Source: Planctomycetota bacterium
GTDB lineage: Bacteria; Planctomycetota; Planctomycetia; Planctomycetales; Planctomycetaceae
Length of the DNA stretch: 12,714 bases
Assembly (NCBI GenBank): GCA_024278285.1
Contig: JAJRTM010000910.1
Coordinates: forward strand, 1-12,714
Direction of reading: 5' to 3'
The position numbers and the translations under genes are program-made. The notes below the pieces were generated by a model. The model did no database searches, was not told where the DNA came from, and worked only from the letters and a program-made list of their open reading frames with translations. Every line of letters begins with the position of its first letter. The first letter of the stretch is position 1. Of the stretch, positions 1 to 7,066 are shown piece by piece.

Positions 1-133
1 ACGGTTGCGACCACGTTTGACTAAGAACCAGAAAATCTTCAGCGGTTAATGGGCAGCGTGTTAATGCGAGCATGATGTCATCATCACGAAGCGTTTTTTG
101 CCAACCTTTTTTTGTCTGTGATCGTGTTGCCAT
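1..133 (-). CDS. Replication-relaxation-like protein, N-terminal part (runs off the left edge)
   Basis: The minus-strand frame from an ATG at 133 stays open to the edge for 44 codons and begins MATRSQTKKGWQKT, followed by a segment with DDDIMLALTRCPLTAEDFL. The pattern 'RD..IL.AL...PLTAE.LL.LS.TW..P' is what I recognise from the N-terminal winged helix of replication-relaxation (MobC-like) proteins on planctomycete plasmids and elements. Such proteins are thought to act in plasmid replication or relaxation initiation. The gene is divergent from the primase-like gene at 189, leaving 55 bp between the starts. There is no close Shine-Dalgarno sequence; a GGGAGG lies about 22 bp upstream of the ATG, too far for a normal site. 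Only the first 44 residues are visible, so the family call is tentative. Confidence 0.5.
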   Translation of the reverse strand, partial: MATRSQTKKGWQKTLRDDDIMLALTRCPLTAEDFLVLSQTWSQP

Positions 134-188
134 CGGTTGGCTGTGAGTGTAGCTTACCTCCCTTTTAATTCCACCCACTTCAACTTGC

Positions 189-1499
189 ATGGCTTCCACA
201 AATAGTACGCGAAAAACAAATGGCTACATTGATGTCGATTCCCTCCAACAGGAATTGGTTGCAGGTGGTGATGTCGTCGAACGAATCGCCAGTTTCTACA
301 ATGTCGACCTCCCCGCCCTGCACAAAACCGCAAACGAAACCCGCATGGCCTGCATTTTCGCCTGCGGTAAAAGAGAAGAACAAACCGGCGACCGAGCAAT
401 CTCCATCAAAACTAAACAGGACGGAGCCGTCTTCAGATGCTTCCAATATGGCTGCACGGTGCGAGGCAATTTATTGAACTTGATGTTCCTGATGAAACAC
501 AACCGCCAGCCGAGTAACGGAAAACTCAAAGGAACAGAGTTCAAAGAAATCGCCAGCGACCTGCAAGCCCTTCTTGATGGGCGAGCCGGGGGTGTTAACC
601 CCCTGGTGACTGTGCAACACGAAAACCGTAACCATGATGAAAACAATAACAACAACCAAACCAACCAGGGCCATCACTGGCCTGGCTCGCCAACAAACGT
701 TTCATCGGACATAACTGATGATGAACCACTCATCAACATCCCACTCAAAGATTCCGAAAACGAACGCGCCCGCGAACTCGTCAACCTCGACGATAAATTC
801 ATCACCGATGTCGCAGAAATGTCCCCGCAAGCAGCCGCGTATGTCAGATCTCGCCGGTTCATGACACCAGAGACCATGAAAAAATACCGCTGCGGCTATC
901 TCCCCAGCAATGCCAAAGGATTATTAAGAGGCCACTTCGTCTACGGCTACCCAGATGAAAACGGAGAAATTCTCACCTGGTTCGGTCGCAATCTCAACTA
1001 CGAAGCCCAACAAAAAAAATGGCAAAGCCACGGCAACACCAAATCCGAACCAAGAAAATTCAAATTCGTCAAAGGCTTCCATCGAGGCCAAGAACTCTAC
1101 GGCCTCCCCCAATTCCAAAAACTCGCCACCAAAGACTATTTTGAAAAGAATCCCAAAACCGGCATCGTCTTAGTAGAAGGCCAAAACGACGCCATCAACC
1201 TCCAAACCCTCGGCGTTCCTACACTAGCAATTTGCAGCAACACCATCACCGAAACCCAGGCAGAAAAACTAGCAACCCTCGCAAACGAAACTCACAACAC
1301 CCACATATCAATAATGTTCGATCTCGACAAAGAAGGACAAACCGGCGCAAAACAAACCGTATTGGAATTAGCAAAACGATGTCGCGTACGGTTTGCCTGG
1401 ACTCCAGCAATAGGAGAAGGAAGGTTCAACCAGAGGCAACCGGAGTCGATTTCAGCAGAAGAATGCATGGGAGATATTTCATTCAAAAAGAATAAATGA
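189..1499 (+). CDS. DNA primase-like protein (CHC2-type zinc finger plus Toprim domain)
   Basis: This 436-residue protein is predicted to make RNA primers for replication of the element. Residues about 50-100 form a DnaG-like zinc ribbon with Cys55, Cys59, Cys84 and Cys89, in the context MACIFACGK ... FRCFQYGCTVRGNLLNLMF. A low-complexity Asn/His linker covers about 144-162. A helical region at 190-240 and a small beta region at 245-300 follow, as in the catalytic core of DnaG-like proteins. The Toprim signature is at 325-402: LVEGQND with Glu330, then MFDLDKEG with Asp378 and Asp380, the expected metal ligands. No helicase domain follows, and the protein is shorter than cellular DnaG (about 600 residues), which suits a plasmid or phage-type primase. 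The stop is followed by small dyads without a T-run. No Shine-Dalgarno is visible at the start. Plasmid accessory primase is the best reading; the role in this replicon is inferred. Confidence 0.8.
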   Translation: MASTNSTRKTNGYIDVDSLQQELVAGGDVVERIASFYNVDLPALHKTANETRMACIFACGKREEQTGDRAISIKTKQDGAVFRCFQYGCTVRGNLLNLMFLMKHNRQPSNGKLKGTEFKEIASDLQALLDGRAGGVNPLVTVQHENRNHDENNNNNQTNQGHHWPGSPTNVSSDITDDEPLINIPLKDSENERARELVNLDDKFITDVAEMSPQAAAYVRSRRFMTPETMKKYRCGYLPSNAKGLLRGHFVYGYPDENGEILTWFGRNLNYEAQQKKWQSHGNTKSEPRKFKFVKGFHRGQELYGLPQFQKLATKDYFEKNPKTGIVLVEGQNDAINLQTLGVPTLAICSNTITETQAEKLATLANETHNTHISIMFDLDKEGQTGAKQTVLELAKRCRVRFAWTPAIGEGRFNQRQPESISAEECMGDISFKKNK

Positions 1500-1704
1500 T
1501 AATACAGTGGCATTGAAGTACTGTGATACTATTGTACAAATAGTGTATTGAAGGTTCTGTGTGAACCACGACTACATATTACTTATCGGTATTTGTTTTA
1601 ACGTAGAATCATATATCAACAAAGACTTGCAGGTGAATAACAAGTTATCTCGCTAAATTATTTGCCAATATTTACACCGAAACATTTTCTTTCAAAGGAC
1701 GCAG
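1500..1704. other. Intergenic stretch between primase gene and first cassette gene
   Basis: AT-rich, no credible ORF. It holds two small dyads just after the primase stop (ACAGT...ACTGT at about 1503-1523, and ACTATT-GTACA-AATAGT at about 1528-1544), neither followed by a T-run. A possible recombination-site end is described separately at 1632-1650. Confidence 0.5.
1632..1650 (+). other. Possible 3' end of an attI or attC site at the left border of the cassette run
   Basis: GGTGAATAAC-AA-GTTATCT resembles the L'-R' end of planctomycete attC sites (GGTGAtcgctaAC-GTTATC). It lies where the first cassette should begin, about 55 bp before the gene at 1705. I could not find a convincing matching R''/L'' half on the left, so this may be an attI-like site, a degenerate attC or chance. 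Confidence 0.3.
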
Positions 1705-2268
1705 ATGGAAACTCTCGTCGTAATTTCAACCATTTTTCAGGCCATCACGGCGATTGTGATTGCAATCGCAACCGTAGTTTACACTCGAACCACAATTCGC
1801 ATGTTTCAGGCTGGCATCGAACCCAATCTGACAGTAGATCTGACGGGTTCGTTAACTGACAATAAACTTTTCATCCAGAATGAAGCAGGCTGTGCAATTA
1901 ACGACTTGACCGTGTCGATTAACGTCGGTACCGAAAAGGATGGCGAACCGTATGGCTTAATGCGATGCATTTACCAACATAACTGGCCTACACTCCTTCC
2001 TGGTAGTGCGCAGCAAACCACCGATTCACCGCTAACGGAAATGGCAATATTCGGGAACGACGACGAATTGCAAATTGGTGTAAACTCCAACCCATACCAC
2101 ATTGTGGTAACGTATTCTTTCTGTCGTGCAGCTGACTCTCGTCGATACAATTTCAGATATCGGGTTGCAACGAGCAGTTCTGGCGATGGCAAAACTTTTT
2201 ACATGCCGCTGCAGGATCCAGAGCAGGTACCACATCTCAAACAGGTTATCGTCCAGCGCACCACATAA
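1705..2268 (+). CDS. Unknown membrane-anchored protein, gene cassette 1
   Basis: I do not recognise the family. The 187-residue product has one N-terminal hydrophobic segment at about 3-26 (VVISTIFQAITAIVIAIATV) with Arg28 just after it. This suggests a single-pass anchor with the remaining 160 residues soluble. The soluble part looks beta-rich, with repeated short hydrophobic strands and a Cys pair (Cys56, Cys87). A ribosome-binding site AAAGGA sits 7 bp before the ATG. The reading frame ends 5 bp before the R'' box of attC 1, the usual compact cassette architecture. There is no gene-specific promoter that I can see, so expression would come from upstream. Many integron cassette genes encode unknown proteins or phage/defence-related functions; nothing in the sequence chooses between these. 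Confidence 0.7.
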   Translation: METLVVISTIFQAITAIVIAIATVVYTRTTIRMFQAGIEPNLTVDLTGSLTDNKLFIQNEAGCAINDLTVSINVGTEKDGEPYGLMRCIYQHNWPTLLPGSAQQTTDSPLTEMAIFGNDDELQIGVNSNPYHIVVTYSFCRAADSRRYNFRYRVATSSSGDGKTFYMPLQDPEQVPHLKQVIVQRTT

Positions 2269-2273
2269 ACGCG

Positions 2274-2364
2274 GTCTAACAATGTAATGAACCAAAGTCG
2301 CGGAGCCGGGCGACTTTGAAATGGATCATCAACCCTCACGACTCGGTTATCGCGGACGTTATGC
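2274..2364 (+). repeat. Integron attC site 1 (planctomycete type)
   Basis: R'' is GTCTAAC (2274-2280) and R' is GTTATGC (2358-2364). L'' AACC (2290-2293) can pair with L' GGTT (2345-2348). Inside, CAAAGTCGC (2293-2301) and GCGACTTTG (2310-2318) form a perfect 9-bp stem with an 8-nt loop. The order R''-AATG-L''-hairpin-L'-R', the 91-bp length and the wording (TCTAACAATG ... GCGGACGTTATG) match the attC pattern I know from planctomycete integrons. The inferred crossover lies between G and TT of R'. Confidence 0.75.
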
Positions 2365-2383
2365 ATCAATAGGACACGCTTCA

Positions 2384-2977
2384 ATGACTCCAGAACAAAA
2401 GCTCGAGAACTGGTTCATCAAGCCTATTGACCAACTGAAGTCATCTCGCACTTCAGATTCGGATGGTGCATTCCTTGCCCTGTGCGGCGCGGTGGCTCTT
2501 TATGAACGTTACATCGTCGCTTCACTGAAATCTGCTGACACCAAAGCTTCGCCCGATGCAATGCAGACTTTTGGGGCCAACGATCTCGGCATTACCAAAG
2601 ATCTATTCAATATATTCTGGGGTATGTATCGTCACGGCGCGAATCACGCGTTTCAGCCAAAACAATTCACATCAAACGAAACACGATACGGATGGGAAAT
2701 ATCGGGCGATTTCACCTCCATCCCGGAATTTGAACAACGGGAATCCGATCTGGTTATCGTCAAGCTCAATCCGTGGGCGTTTGCCGAACTTGTAGCTCAA
2801 CGATTTCGGGACAATCCCTCGCTATTTGATGTATCTAACACAAACAAGCTTGCAGAGGTCTCGTATATTCCCACGACATCAGACTTTCCAGTGATCAAAG
2901 AAGATTCGACTATTCTCGATGGGCCCGGACCAACTGGCATATTCCCAGCATCGTCTGGAAACCAACCAGAAGCATGA
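2384..2977 (+). CDS. Unknown soluble protein, gene cassette 2
   Basis: The frame is open from 2321, but that ATG lies inside attC 1. The ATG at 2384 (MTPEQKLENWFIKP...) has an AGGA 9 bp upstream and starts after the recombination point, so I choose it; the product is 197 residues. It resembles a widespread uncharacterised family that begins with E.W...PI..L...R, followed by a helical segment with ALYERYIVA at about 38-46 and FWGMYRHGANHAFQPK at about 77-92. It then has GWEISGDF and LNPWAF. His86 and His89 beside the aromatic cluster could be functional, but no catalytic motif is known to me. The TGA stop overlaps the left end of attC 2, typical for a cassette. The function is unknown. Confidence 0.7.
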   Translation: MTPEQKLENWFIKPIDQLKSSRTSDSDGAFLALCGAVALYERYIVASLKSADTKASPDAMQTFGANDLGITKDLFNIFWGMYRHGANHAFQPKQFTSNETRYGWEISGDFTSIPEFEQRESDLVIVKLNPWAFAELVAQRFRDNPSLFDVSNTNKLAEVSYIPTTSDFPVIKEDSTILDGPGPTGIFPASSGNQPEA

Positions 2978-3060
2978 CAATCCGTTGCACACGGAGGCGC
3001 GGGCCTCGCGGATTGTGAAATCAACGTTGTTGCCGCGGGCAGTGACCTCAAACGCTATTC
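2972..3060 (+). repeat. Integron attC site 2 (degenerate ends)
   Basis: The core is strong: CAATCCG (2978-2984) pairs with CGGATTG (3009-3015), enclosing GAGGC (2994-2998) and GCCTC (3003-3007). The wording CAATccGTTGCACACGGAG ... CAGTGACCTCAAACG follows the planctomycete attC pattern. R'' (GCATGAC) and R' (GCTATTC, 3054-3060) depart from RYYYAAC and GTTRRRY, so recombination activity may be reduced. Confidence 0.6.
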
Positions 3061-3078
3061 CACAAAGGCGTAATCTCA

Positions 3079-3882
3079 ATGAATGATCCCGTTGCCGAAG
3101 CCCTACACGAGCGGTTCGCTAAATTGTACCACGCCGTACAGTTGCGTGATTTTGAGGCGTATTGTGGACAGAAGGCTGTTCTCTCACGGCACCGCCTCAC
3201 CAACGTCTGTTCTGACTATACTCCGTTCTACACTGACAAGCTCGACAAGAAGCACGGTGTGTGGGCACGCACATTCGGAAACCCTCAAGATTTTGGAAGC
3301 CTATTCTGGTTTGTGGACAAGATGATCCCAAATCTTTATGGTCCAATCACGCTTACGTTTGACCGCTCTATTTGGAAAACGTGCAACGATGTTGCCCTCG
3401 CAACCACCAATCCTGGAGATGACAACTATGACCTAGACAAGGATCGTCTATCGGCGGATGCTGTCAAAAGTTGCTATGTAAAGAACGGGAAATACTGGAA
3501 GCTCAAAACGTATGGGCTCGAATTGTCTGTTGGGAACGATCAACTCCCTTTCAGCAAAGTCTCAACTATTACCGTTGAACCGGTCAACGACCAACTACTG
3601 AATCAAGTTCGCCAGTTGTGGAAATCAGCGGGTTGCAACCCTGCAATTGTGAAAGCTCGAAATCTTGCTCACTCTAATGCAACACGCGAAAAACAATTCA
3701 AGTTGCTCGTCGACTGGGCCACGTCAGAGGCTGGCGAGTTACCAGTCTACTCTGAGCTGCCGTCCGTAGTTCCGGTGCCGCTCGAGACTTGGTTTAACCA
3801 ACTTCGTAACACACTGCATCCACCGCTACGGCAATGGTTGGAATATACGTATTATGGAACCATTCAGCGAATGGTTCCATGA
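3079..3882 (+). CDS. Unknown protein, gene cassette 3
   Basis: The 267-residue product begins 18 bp after attC 2 and ends 30 bp before attC 3. I cannot name the family. The N-terminal 100 residues contain LYHAVQLRDFEAY (about 16-28), VLSRHRL (about 34-40), YTPFYTDK and GVWARTFGNPQDFGSLFW. The layout 'LYH....L..Y....LLSR.RL' followed by an aromatic-Phe block and GNPQDFG is loosely reminiscent of DarT-like ADP-ribosyltransferase folds. The similarity is too weak to assign and no catalytic Glu motif can be placed. The C-terminal half is mixed charge with a WFNQL...HPPLRQWLEY segment. No membrane segment or signal peptide is visible. Base composition is like the neighbouring cassettes. The start ATG has only a weak AAGG upstream. 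Confidence 0.65.
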   Translation: MNDPVAEALHERFAKLYHAVQLRDFEAYCGQKAVLSRHRLTNVCSDYTPFYTDKLDKKHGVWARTFGNPQDFGSLFWFVDKMIPNLYGPITLTFDRSIWKTCNDVALATTNPGDDNYDLDKDRLSADAVKSCYVKNGKYWKLKTYGLELSVGNDQLPFSKVSTITVEPVNDQLLNQVRQLWKSAGCNPAIVKARNLAHSNATREKQFKLLVDWATSEAGELPVYSELPSVVPVPLETWFNQLRNTLHPPLRQWLEYTYYGTIQRMVP

Positions 3883-3911
3883 AAAAATAATGTACGGGAG
3901 CCATGAAACCG

Positions 3912-3966
3912 GATGTACCAATGCGAACAACCGGGAATCACAACCCGGTGATGTTAAGCGTTAGCA
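3912..3966 (+). repeat. Probable integron attC site 3 (short form)
   Basis: ACCGGG (3930-3935) and CCCGGT (3944-3949) form a perfect stem; flanking AAC (3926-3928) and GTT (3953-3955) can extend it. The site ends with TTAAGC-GTTAGCA, where GTTAGC (3960-3965) is a good R' core. R'' is degenerate (ATGTACCAATG at about 3913-3923). It sits directly after cassette gene 3, as expected. At about 55 bp it resembles the classic 59-base-element size rather than the longer sites 1 and 2. Confidence 0.5.
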
Positions 3967-4436
3967 TTTCCAAATCCAAAAATTCACATGTTTCTCCACA
4001 GCCGATAGGCTTGGGTATCGTCCCGCTTTGCGATTGTTCCCTGTTGGGGGAAATGTGCGTGACCCACTCGCGGTTTGATTGGGGTGATTTACTTTCCGAC
4101 ACATGGAAATTTTCATTCTTACCGCCGGAGGCACAAAGCAGTCTTGACTGCACACGCGAGGCCGAGGGTGGAGCCATTTCGTTTCTGGAATGTGTCGGAA
4201 GTCTCGGCCTCGCGGGTTCCCGCCCGCGAGTGGTGTCACCTCATAGGATGTGTCACTTGGCTTCGCCAAGCCCCGTTTGGTCGATTTCCAATCGCCAACG
4301 GATGCGTAGAAACTCCGCACCTGCCTGCGGGGGTAAACGCGGGAGGTAATGCGGCGTCATTTGCGGGCCTTTTGGGGATCGATTCGATTCTGTTTCTTCA
4401 ATCTGCATCACTGTATTTGGGTGCGATATTATGCTG
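3967..4436. other. Non-coding region dense in inverted repeats
   Basis: No credible gene. Frames that stay open here on either strand have low-complexity, Arg/Pro/Ser-rich products and disrupted composition. The stretch holds several perfect dyads: TTCCGACACAT (4094-4104) with ATGTGTCGGAA (4190-4200); CGCGAGGCCGAG (4155-4166) with CTCGGCCTCGCG (4203-4214); GCAGTC-TT-GACTGC (4138-4151); CTTGGC-TTC-GCCAAG (4256-4270); and CCGCA (4315-4319) with TGCGG (4350-4354). The first two cross each other, so they would be alternative structures or a pseudoknot. It could be a MITE-like repeat, a structured RNA or a remnant of further cassettes. It also lies just downstream of the left rep gene, which is transcribed toward it. 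Confidence 0.5.
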
Positions 4437-5810
4437 TTACTGATCTGCAAAAACATCTAAACATTGATTCAATCGAAACTCTTCATTCTTCTTAAAACGG
4501 TCTCGCAAAAAATCACTGTTGAGTTCTGCAAACGCCAGTTTTTCAATTTGAGATCGTTCATCATTCGAGAGCTTGTCCCAGACGGGCAATAGTTGCTCCC
4601 TGCGACGTTTTTTCTCTCGCTTGGCTTGGGAGACCTGAGCGTTATCAATCCCCTCTTGTGTCGCCTGTTTTTGGTATTGCTGTTGACGCTGATGCTTCTT
4701 CTCTGCATTGATAATCGAATCCGGCTTTGACCAGTCAGCTTCAATCGCTTTTCGCAGCATCCCCAAAGAATTCCGCTCCGGGTTACGGCAAGGCAACCAA
4801 TCAATCTGTTTTTGAATTTCTTCCAGTCCCCTCTTTTGCGATAATTCCAATGCAACAACCTCATCGAAGCCTGCCTGTCGCAGTAATTCAAGTTTTTTCG
4901 TATTTTCCATATTTTCAACAGCAGCAACAGTCGAATCATCCTGTTGTTTGTAGGTGTTATTTTTAAGTGGCTTTTCTTCAGTCTGGTTTTTGGACTGTCC
5001 GACTGGTCGGGTTTCTGAACCGTTATCGGTCTGGTTTTTGTACCGTTGTTGTCTCACTGGTCTGGTTTTTGAACCGTTCCCCTGATGATTGGCTTGCCCA
5101 TGCCAACGAACCGTGTAGATGGATGGATTTCGCTTGCTACTTTTCAGATCAATTCCCCCTTTATGAAGACATCGAATGTAACCCGTTGCAATCGCATATT
5201 GAATCGCCTGACTGAGTGTAGTGCGGTCACTTAAATTCGTGTATTTCAGTATGTAGCTGTACGACAATGGAGCCACTTGACGACGACCACCAAACTGATT
5301 TTGATAACCCACCGTGTGCCGCAGTACGGTGCCGACAACTTTGACAACTGACAATGCCTCCTCTTTCACAACTTGGTCAAAAAAAGAATTTGGGATTGGC
5401 GTGCGATGACCTTCACCGGAAAAGAATCCGTCGAACTGTTCCGGGTTCTTGTGGTACTGATTTTCACTTGACCAGCGAAGGGCATAGCAAGCAGTCTCTG
5501 CTGATTGATTATTCCCGTTCGCCTTTCCTTTCTGAATACAAGTAATAAACCCGCCTGCAACCGCATCATCAAGTGCTTTGCGGATCGAACCTCGACTGAT
5601 GCCTGCTTCAGTGATTAAATCTCGATACGAAATACTAATGTTCTGCTCGATAGGATTCCCCTCTTTGTCGAGCCAGCCGAGTGTTTTTCGCAGCATGTAC
5701 GCAACCAGCCGCACCGTTCCCCGTGAATGATTCGGCAAACAGACCTCAAAGAACTGATTGGGACAGTAGAGATAATTAGCCGTGAGATGTTCAAAACCAT
5801 TGAACTCCAT
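4437..5810 (-). CDS. Plasmid replication initiator-like protein with two winged helices
   Basis: This 457-residue protein is predicted to bind the origin and start plasmid replication. Residues about 15-115 and 138-236 look like two related winged-helix domains. Recognition-helix segments are ITEAGISRGSIRKALDDAV (about 67-85) and LKYTNLSDRTTLSQAIQYAI (188-207), each followed by a wing ending in Y.L/VRW (109-113 and 232-236). A linker at about 244-278 carries short repeats, NGS.TRPV twice and KNQT twice, of the sort found in phage and plasmid Rep proteins. Residues 305-365 (LELLRQAGFDEVVALELS ... IDWLP ... LRKAIEADWSKP) match the C-terminal small helical domain common in such initiators; a basic coiled-coil tail follows. 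The ATG shares one base with the TAA of the upstream coiled-coil gene (TAATG), so the two are translationally coupled. The second copy of this gene, at 12553, is disrupted. Confidence 0.7.
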   Translation of the reverse strand: MEFNGFEHLTANYLYCPNQFFEVCLPNHSRGTVRLVAYMLRKTLGWLDKEGNPIEQNISISYRDLITEAGISRGSIRKALDDAVAGGFITCIQKGKANGNNQSAETACYALRWSSENQYHKNPEQFDGFFSGEGHRTPIPNSFFDQVVKEEALSVVKVVGTVLRHTVGYQNQFGGRRQVAPLSYSYILKYTNLSDRTTLSQAIQYAIATGYIRCLHKGGIDLKSSKRNPSIYTVRWHGQANHQGNGSKTRPVRQQRYKNQTDNGSETRPVGQSKNQTEEKPLKNNTYKQQDDSTVAAVENMENTKKLELLRQAGFDEVVALELSQKRGLEEIQKQIDWLPCRNPERNSLGMLRKAIEADWSKPDSIINAEKKHQRQQQYQKQATQEGIDNAQVSQAKREKKRRREQLLPVWDKLSNDERSQIEKLAFAELNSDFLRDRFKKNEEFRLNQCLDVFADQ

Positions 5811-6688
5811 TATTTGCGAGATAAGAATTTATTGAGCGTCGGAGTTTCGTACCATTTGTGCTGTTTGGGTTTCGCCTTGGCAGCTCGTTTTGCTTTTGCG
5901 GTGGTTTTTGCTTTTTTAGGTTCTGCTTTCTTTTTGGACTTTATCGTACTCCCCTCTTTCACAGGATTGTTGTTCGACTTCTTTGGCTGCTTTGATTCCT
6001 CAACGATAACTGCTTCAATTGCTGAATCATTTTCAACATCAACAACCGTATCCTGCTGAGTCGGCGTTTCCTGTTTCCCCGAATCACTTTTTGCTGGCGA
6101 TGTCTGTGAACCGAGCAAACTGATATCCGCAAATTTCCCCATCACCTGATGAACCTCTTTCAACAATTCTTTCGTATCGGTGTGATCTTCTTTCAAAGTG
6201 TCGAACATATCTTTAAACATTTTGATTTGTTCCATAAATGCGTCTTTGTCTTTCTGATGTTCTCCAACACGCCTGTCATTTTCCAATTCGAGCCGAGTAA
6301 TTTGAGACTTCAAAGTTGCAACCAATTCGTTACTGGTGGATGTGACAACTGGCGTCTCTTCAACGGGTGAAACTTTACTCCCCTCTTCTTGTTTGACAGG
6401 TTTTGCTTTTGTTGTCTCTTTGGAATACCGCTGCTGCACCCACTCCTGCTTGGCGTACCAAGTCGGCGACAATCCTTTGTTGGAAAGTTCCTGGATCATT
6501 TCCAAAGTCACTTCGCTTCCGACAAGTTCGTTACCATCGTCTGTTCGCAACTTGAGGTGCTGAAGAATTTCCGAATCCCCCACTCTGACTGCATTGGAAA
6601 AATCACGAGTGAGTGATCGGTGAGAACGATTGTAATTTTCTTCAATCTCTTTTTTGGTGAGATAATTTGTGACGGGAGAAGCTGACAT
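5810..6688 (-). CDS. Replicon-associated coiled-coil protein with putative DNA-binding head and Lys/Ala-rich tail (left copy)
   Basis: The frame extends up to 6802, but the upstream part overlaps iteron and promoter sequence identical in both copies. The ATG at 6688 (MSASPVTNYLTKKEIEENY) is therefore the likely start, giving 292 residues. Residues 1-90 form a conserved head: YLTKKEIEENYNRSHRSLTRD (10-29) reads like a helix-turn-helix, and KGLSPTWYAKQEWVQQRY closes it. Residues about 120-190 form a heptad-rich coiled coil. The tail is low complexity with KAEPKKAKTTAKAKRAAKAKPK, histone-H1-like, ending in a conserved KWYETPTLNKFLSRK. Head, long coiled coil and basic tail recall KfrA-type or partition-like plasmid proteins, but I see no homology I can name. 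It is first in an operon with rep. Compared with the right copy, the head differs at only 4 of 90 positions while the linkers differ freely. Confidence 0.75.
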   Translation of the reverse strand: MSASPVTNYLTKKEIEENYNRSHRSLTRDFSNAVRVGDSEILQHLKLRTDDGNELVGSEVTLEMIQELSNKGLSPTWYAKQEWVQQRYSKETTKAKPVKQEEGSKVSPVEETPVVTSTSNELVATLKSQITRLELENDRRVGEHQKDKDAFMEQIKMFKDMFDTLKEDHTDTKELLKEVHQVMGKFADISLLGSQTSPAKSDSGKQETPTQQDTVVDVENDSAIEAVIVEESKQPKKSNNNPVKEGSTIKSKKKAEPKKAKTTAKAKRAAKAKPKQHKWYETPTLNKFLSRK

Positions 6689-7030
6689 GGTGATGACGGG
6701 ATGACAAATAAGACAGCCACAGCATAGCCCGAAATCTGACAGGATGCCAACTTTTCCTGTCGCCCACCATGACAGGATGTCAGTCACCCCGTCACCTGTC
6801 ACAGGGGGAGGACAAACAAGGTTTTGGCTTGGGCAAGCGGAAATGCAGACATCTTATATGCGGTTGGCATACCGTCCTTCATCAGATGTCAGCCCATTGG
6901 TGGGATGACAAACAGGGTGTCAGTCGGGGAGTCATCAAGAAAATAATCAGGGTGACAAGTCCCTGGTTTGGCATACTGTCGTCACCCCACCCGACAGTAT
7001 GCCAGCCACACTGACAGCATTGTGACAGGA
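6689..7030. promoter_or_regulatory. Iteron-rich control region, probable origin (left copy)
   Basis: About twelve TGACA/TGTCA pentamers occur in about 340 bp, in both orientations. Longer copies fit TGGCATnCTGTC: on the plus strand 6865-6877 (one variation) and 6969-6981; on the minus strand 6737-6749, 6770-6782 (TGACATCCTGTCA) and 6992-7004. The 6969-6981 and 6992-7004 copies are a perfect 13-bp inverted repeat with a 10-bp spacer. Iterons of this kind bind Rep or its regulator. The promoter of the coiled-coil gene lies within the array. Confidence 0.65.
6721..6750 (-). promoter_or_regulatory. Promoter of the coiled-coil/rep operon (left copy)
   Basis: Read on the minus strand: -35 TTGGCA (6750-6745), 18-bp spacer, -10 TATGCT (6726-6721), 32 bp before the ATG. 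The -35 is part of an iteron (TGGCATCCTGTCA), so a protein bound there would block transcription. The whole block down to the ATG is base-identical in the right copy, whereas the surrounding intergenic DNA is diverged. Confidence 0.5.
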
Positions 7031-7066
7031 GTAGGGGAGTGAACCATTTCAAAAATGTGAGCAATA

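Noticed and set aside
2321..2383. Upstream start for cassette gene 2
   Set aside because: It falls inside attC site 1, which would belong to the preceding cassette; the ATG at 2384 has its own AGGA.
3903..4443. Two overlapping plus-strand frames (about 148 and 122 codons) and a minus-strand frame of 119 codons
   Set aside because: They begin in or next to an attC-like site, run through dense inverted repeats, have mixed low-complexity composition and no recognisable motif. Dyads explain the region better.
5727..6059. Plus-strand frame with a hydrophobic, membrane-like Phe/Ala/Val stretch
   Set aside because: It is antisense to the Lys/Ala-rich tail of the coiled-coil protein; AAA/AAG and GCx codons read backwards give Phe/Leu and Ala/Cys. 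The same artefact appears at 12232-12531.
6689..6802. N-terminal extension of the coiled-coil protein (38 residues)
   Set aside because: The extension covers iterons and the promoter, and the two copies differ in how far it reaches. The conserved ATG at 6688 and 11693 is the better start.
6689..7030. CRISPR array
   Set aside because: The repeats are short, occur in both orientations and have irregular spacing; they fit iterons, and no cas gene is present.
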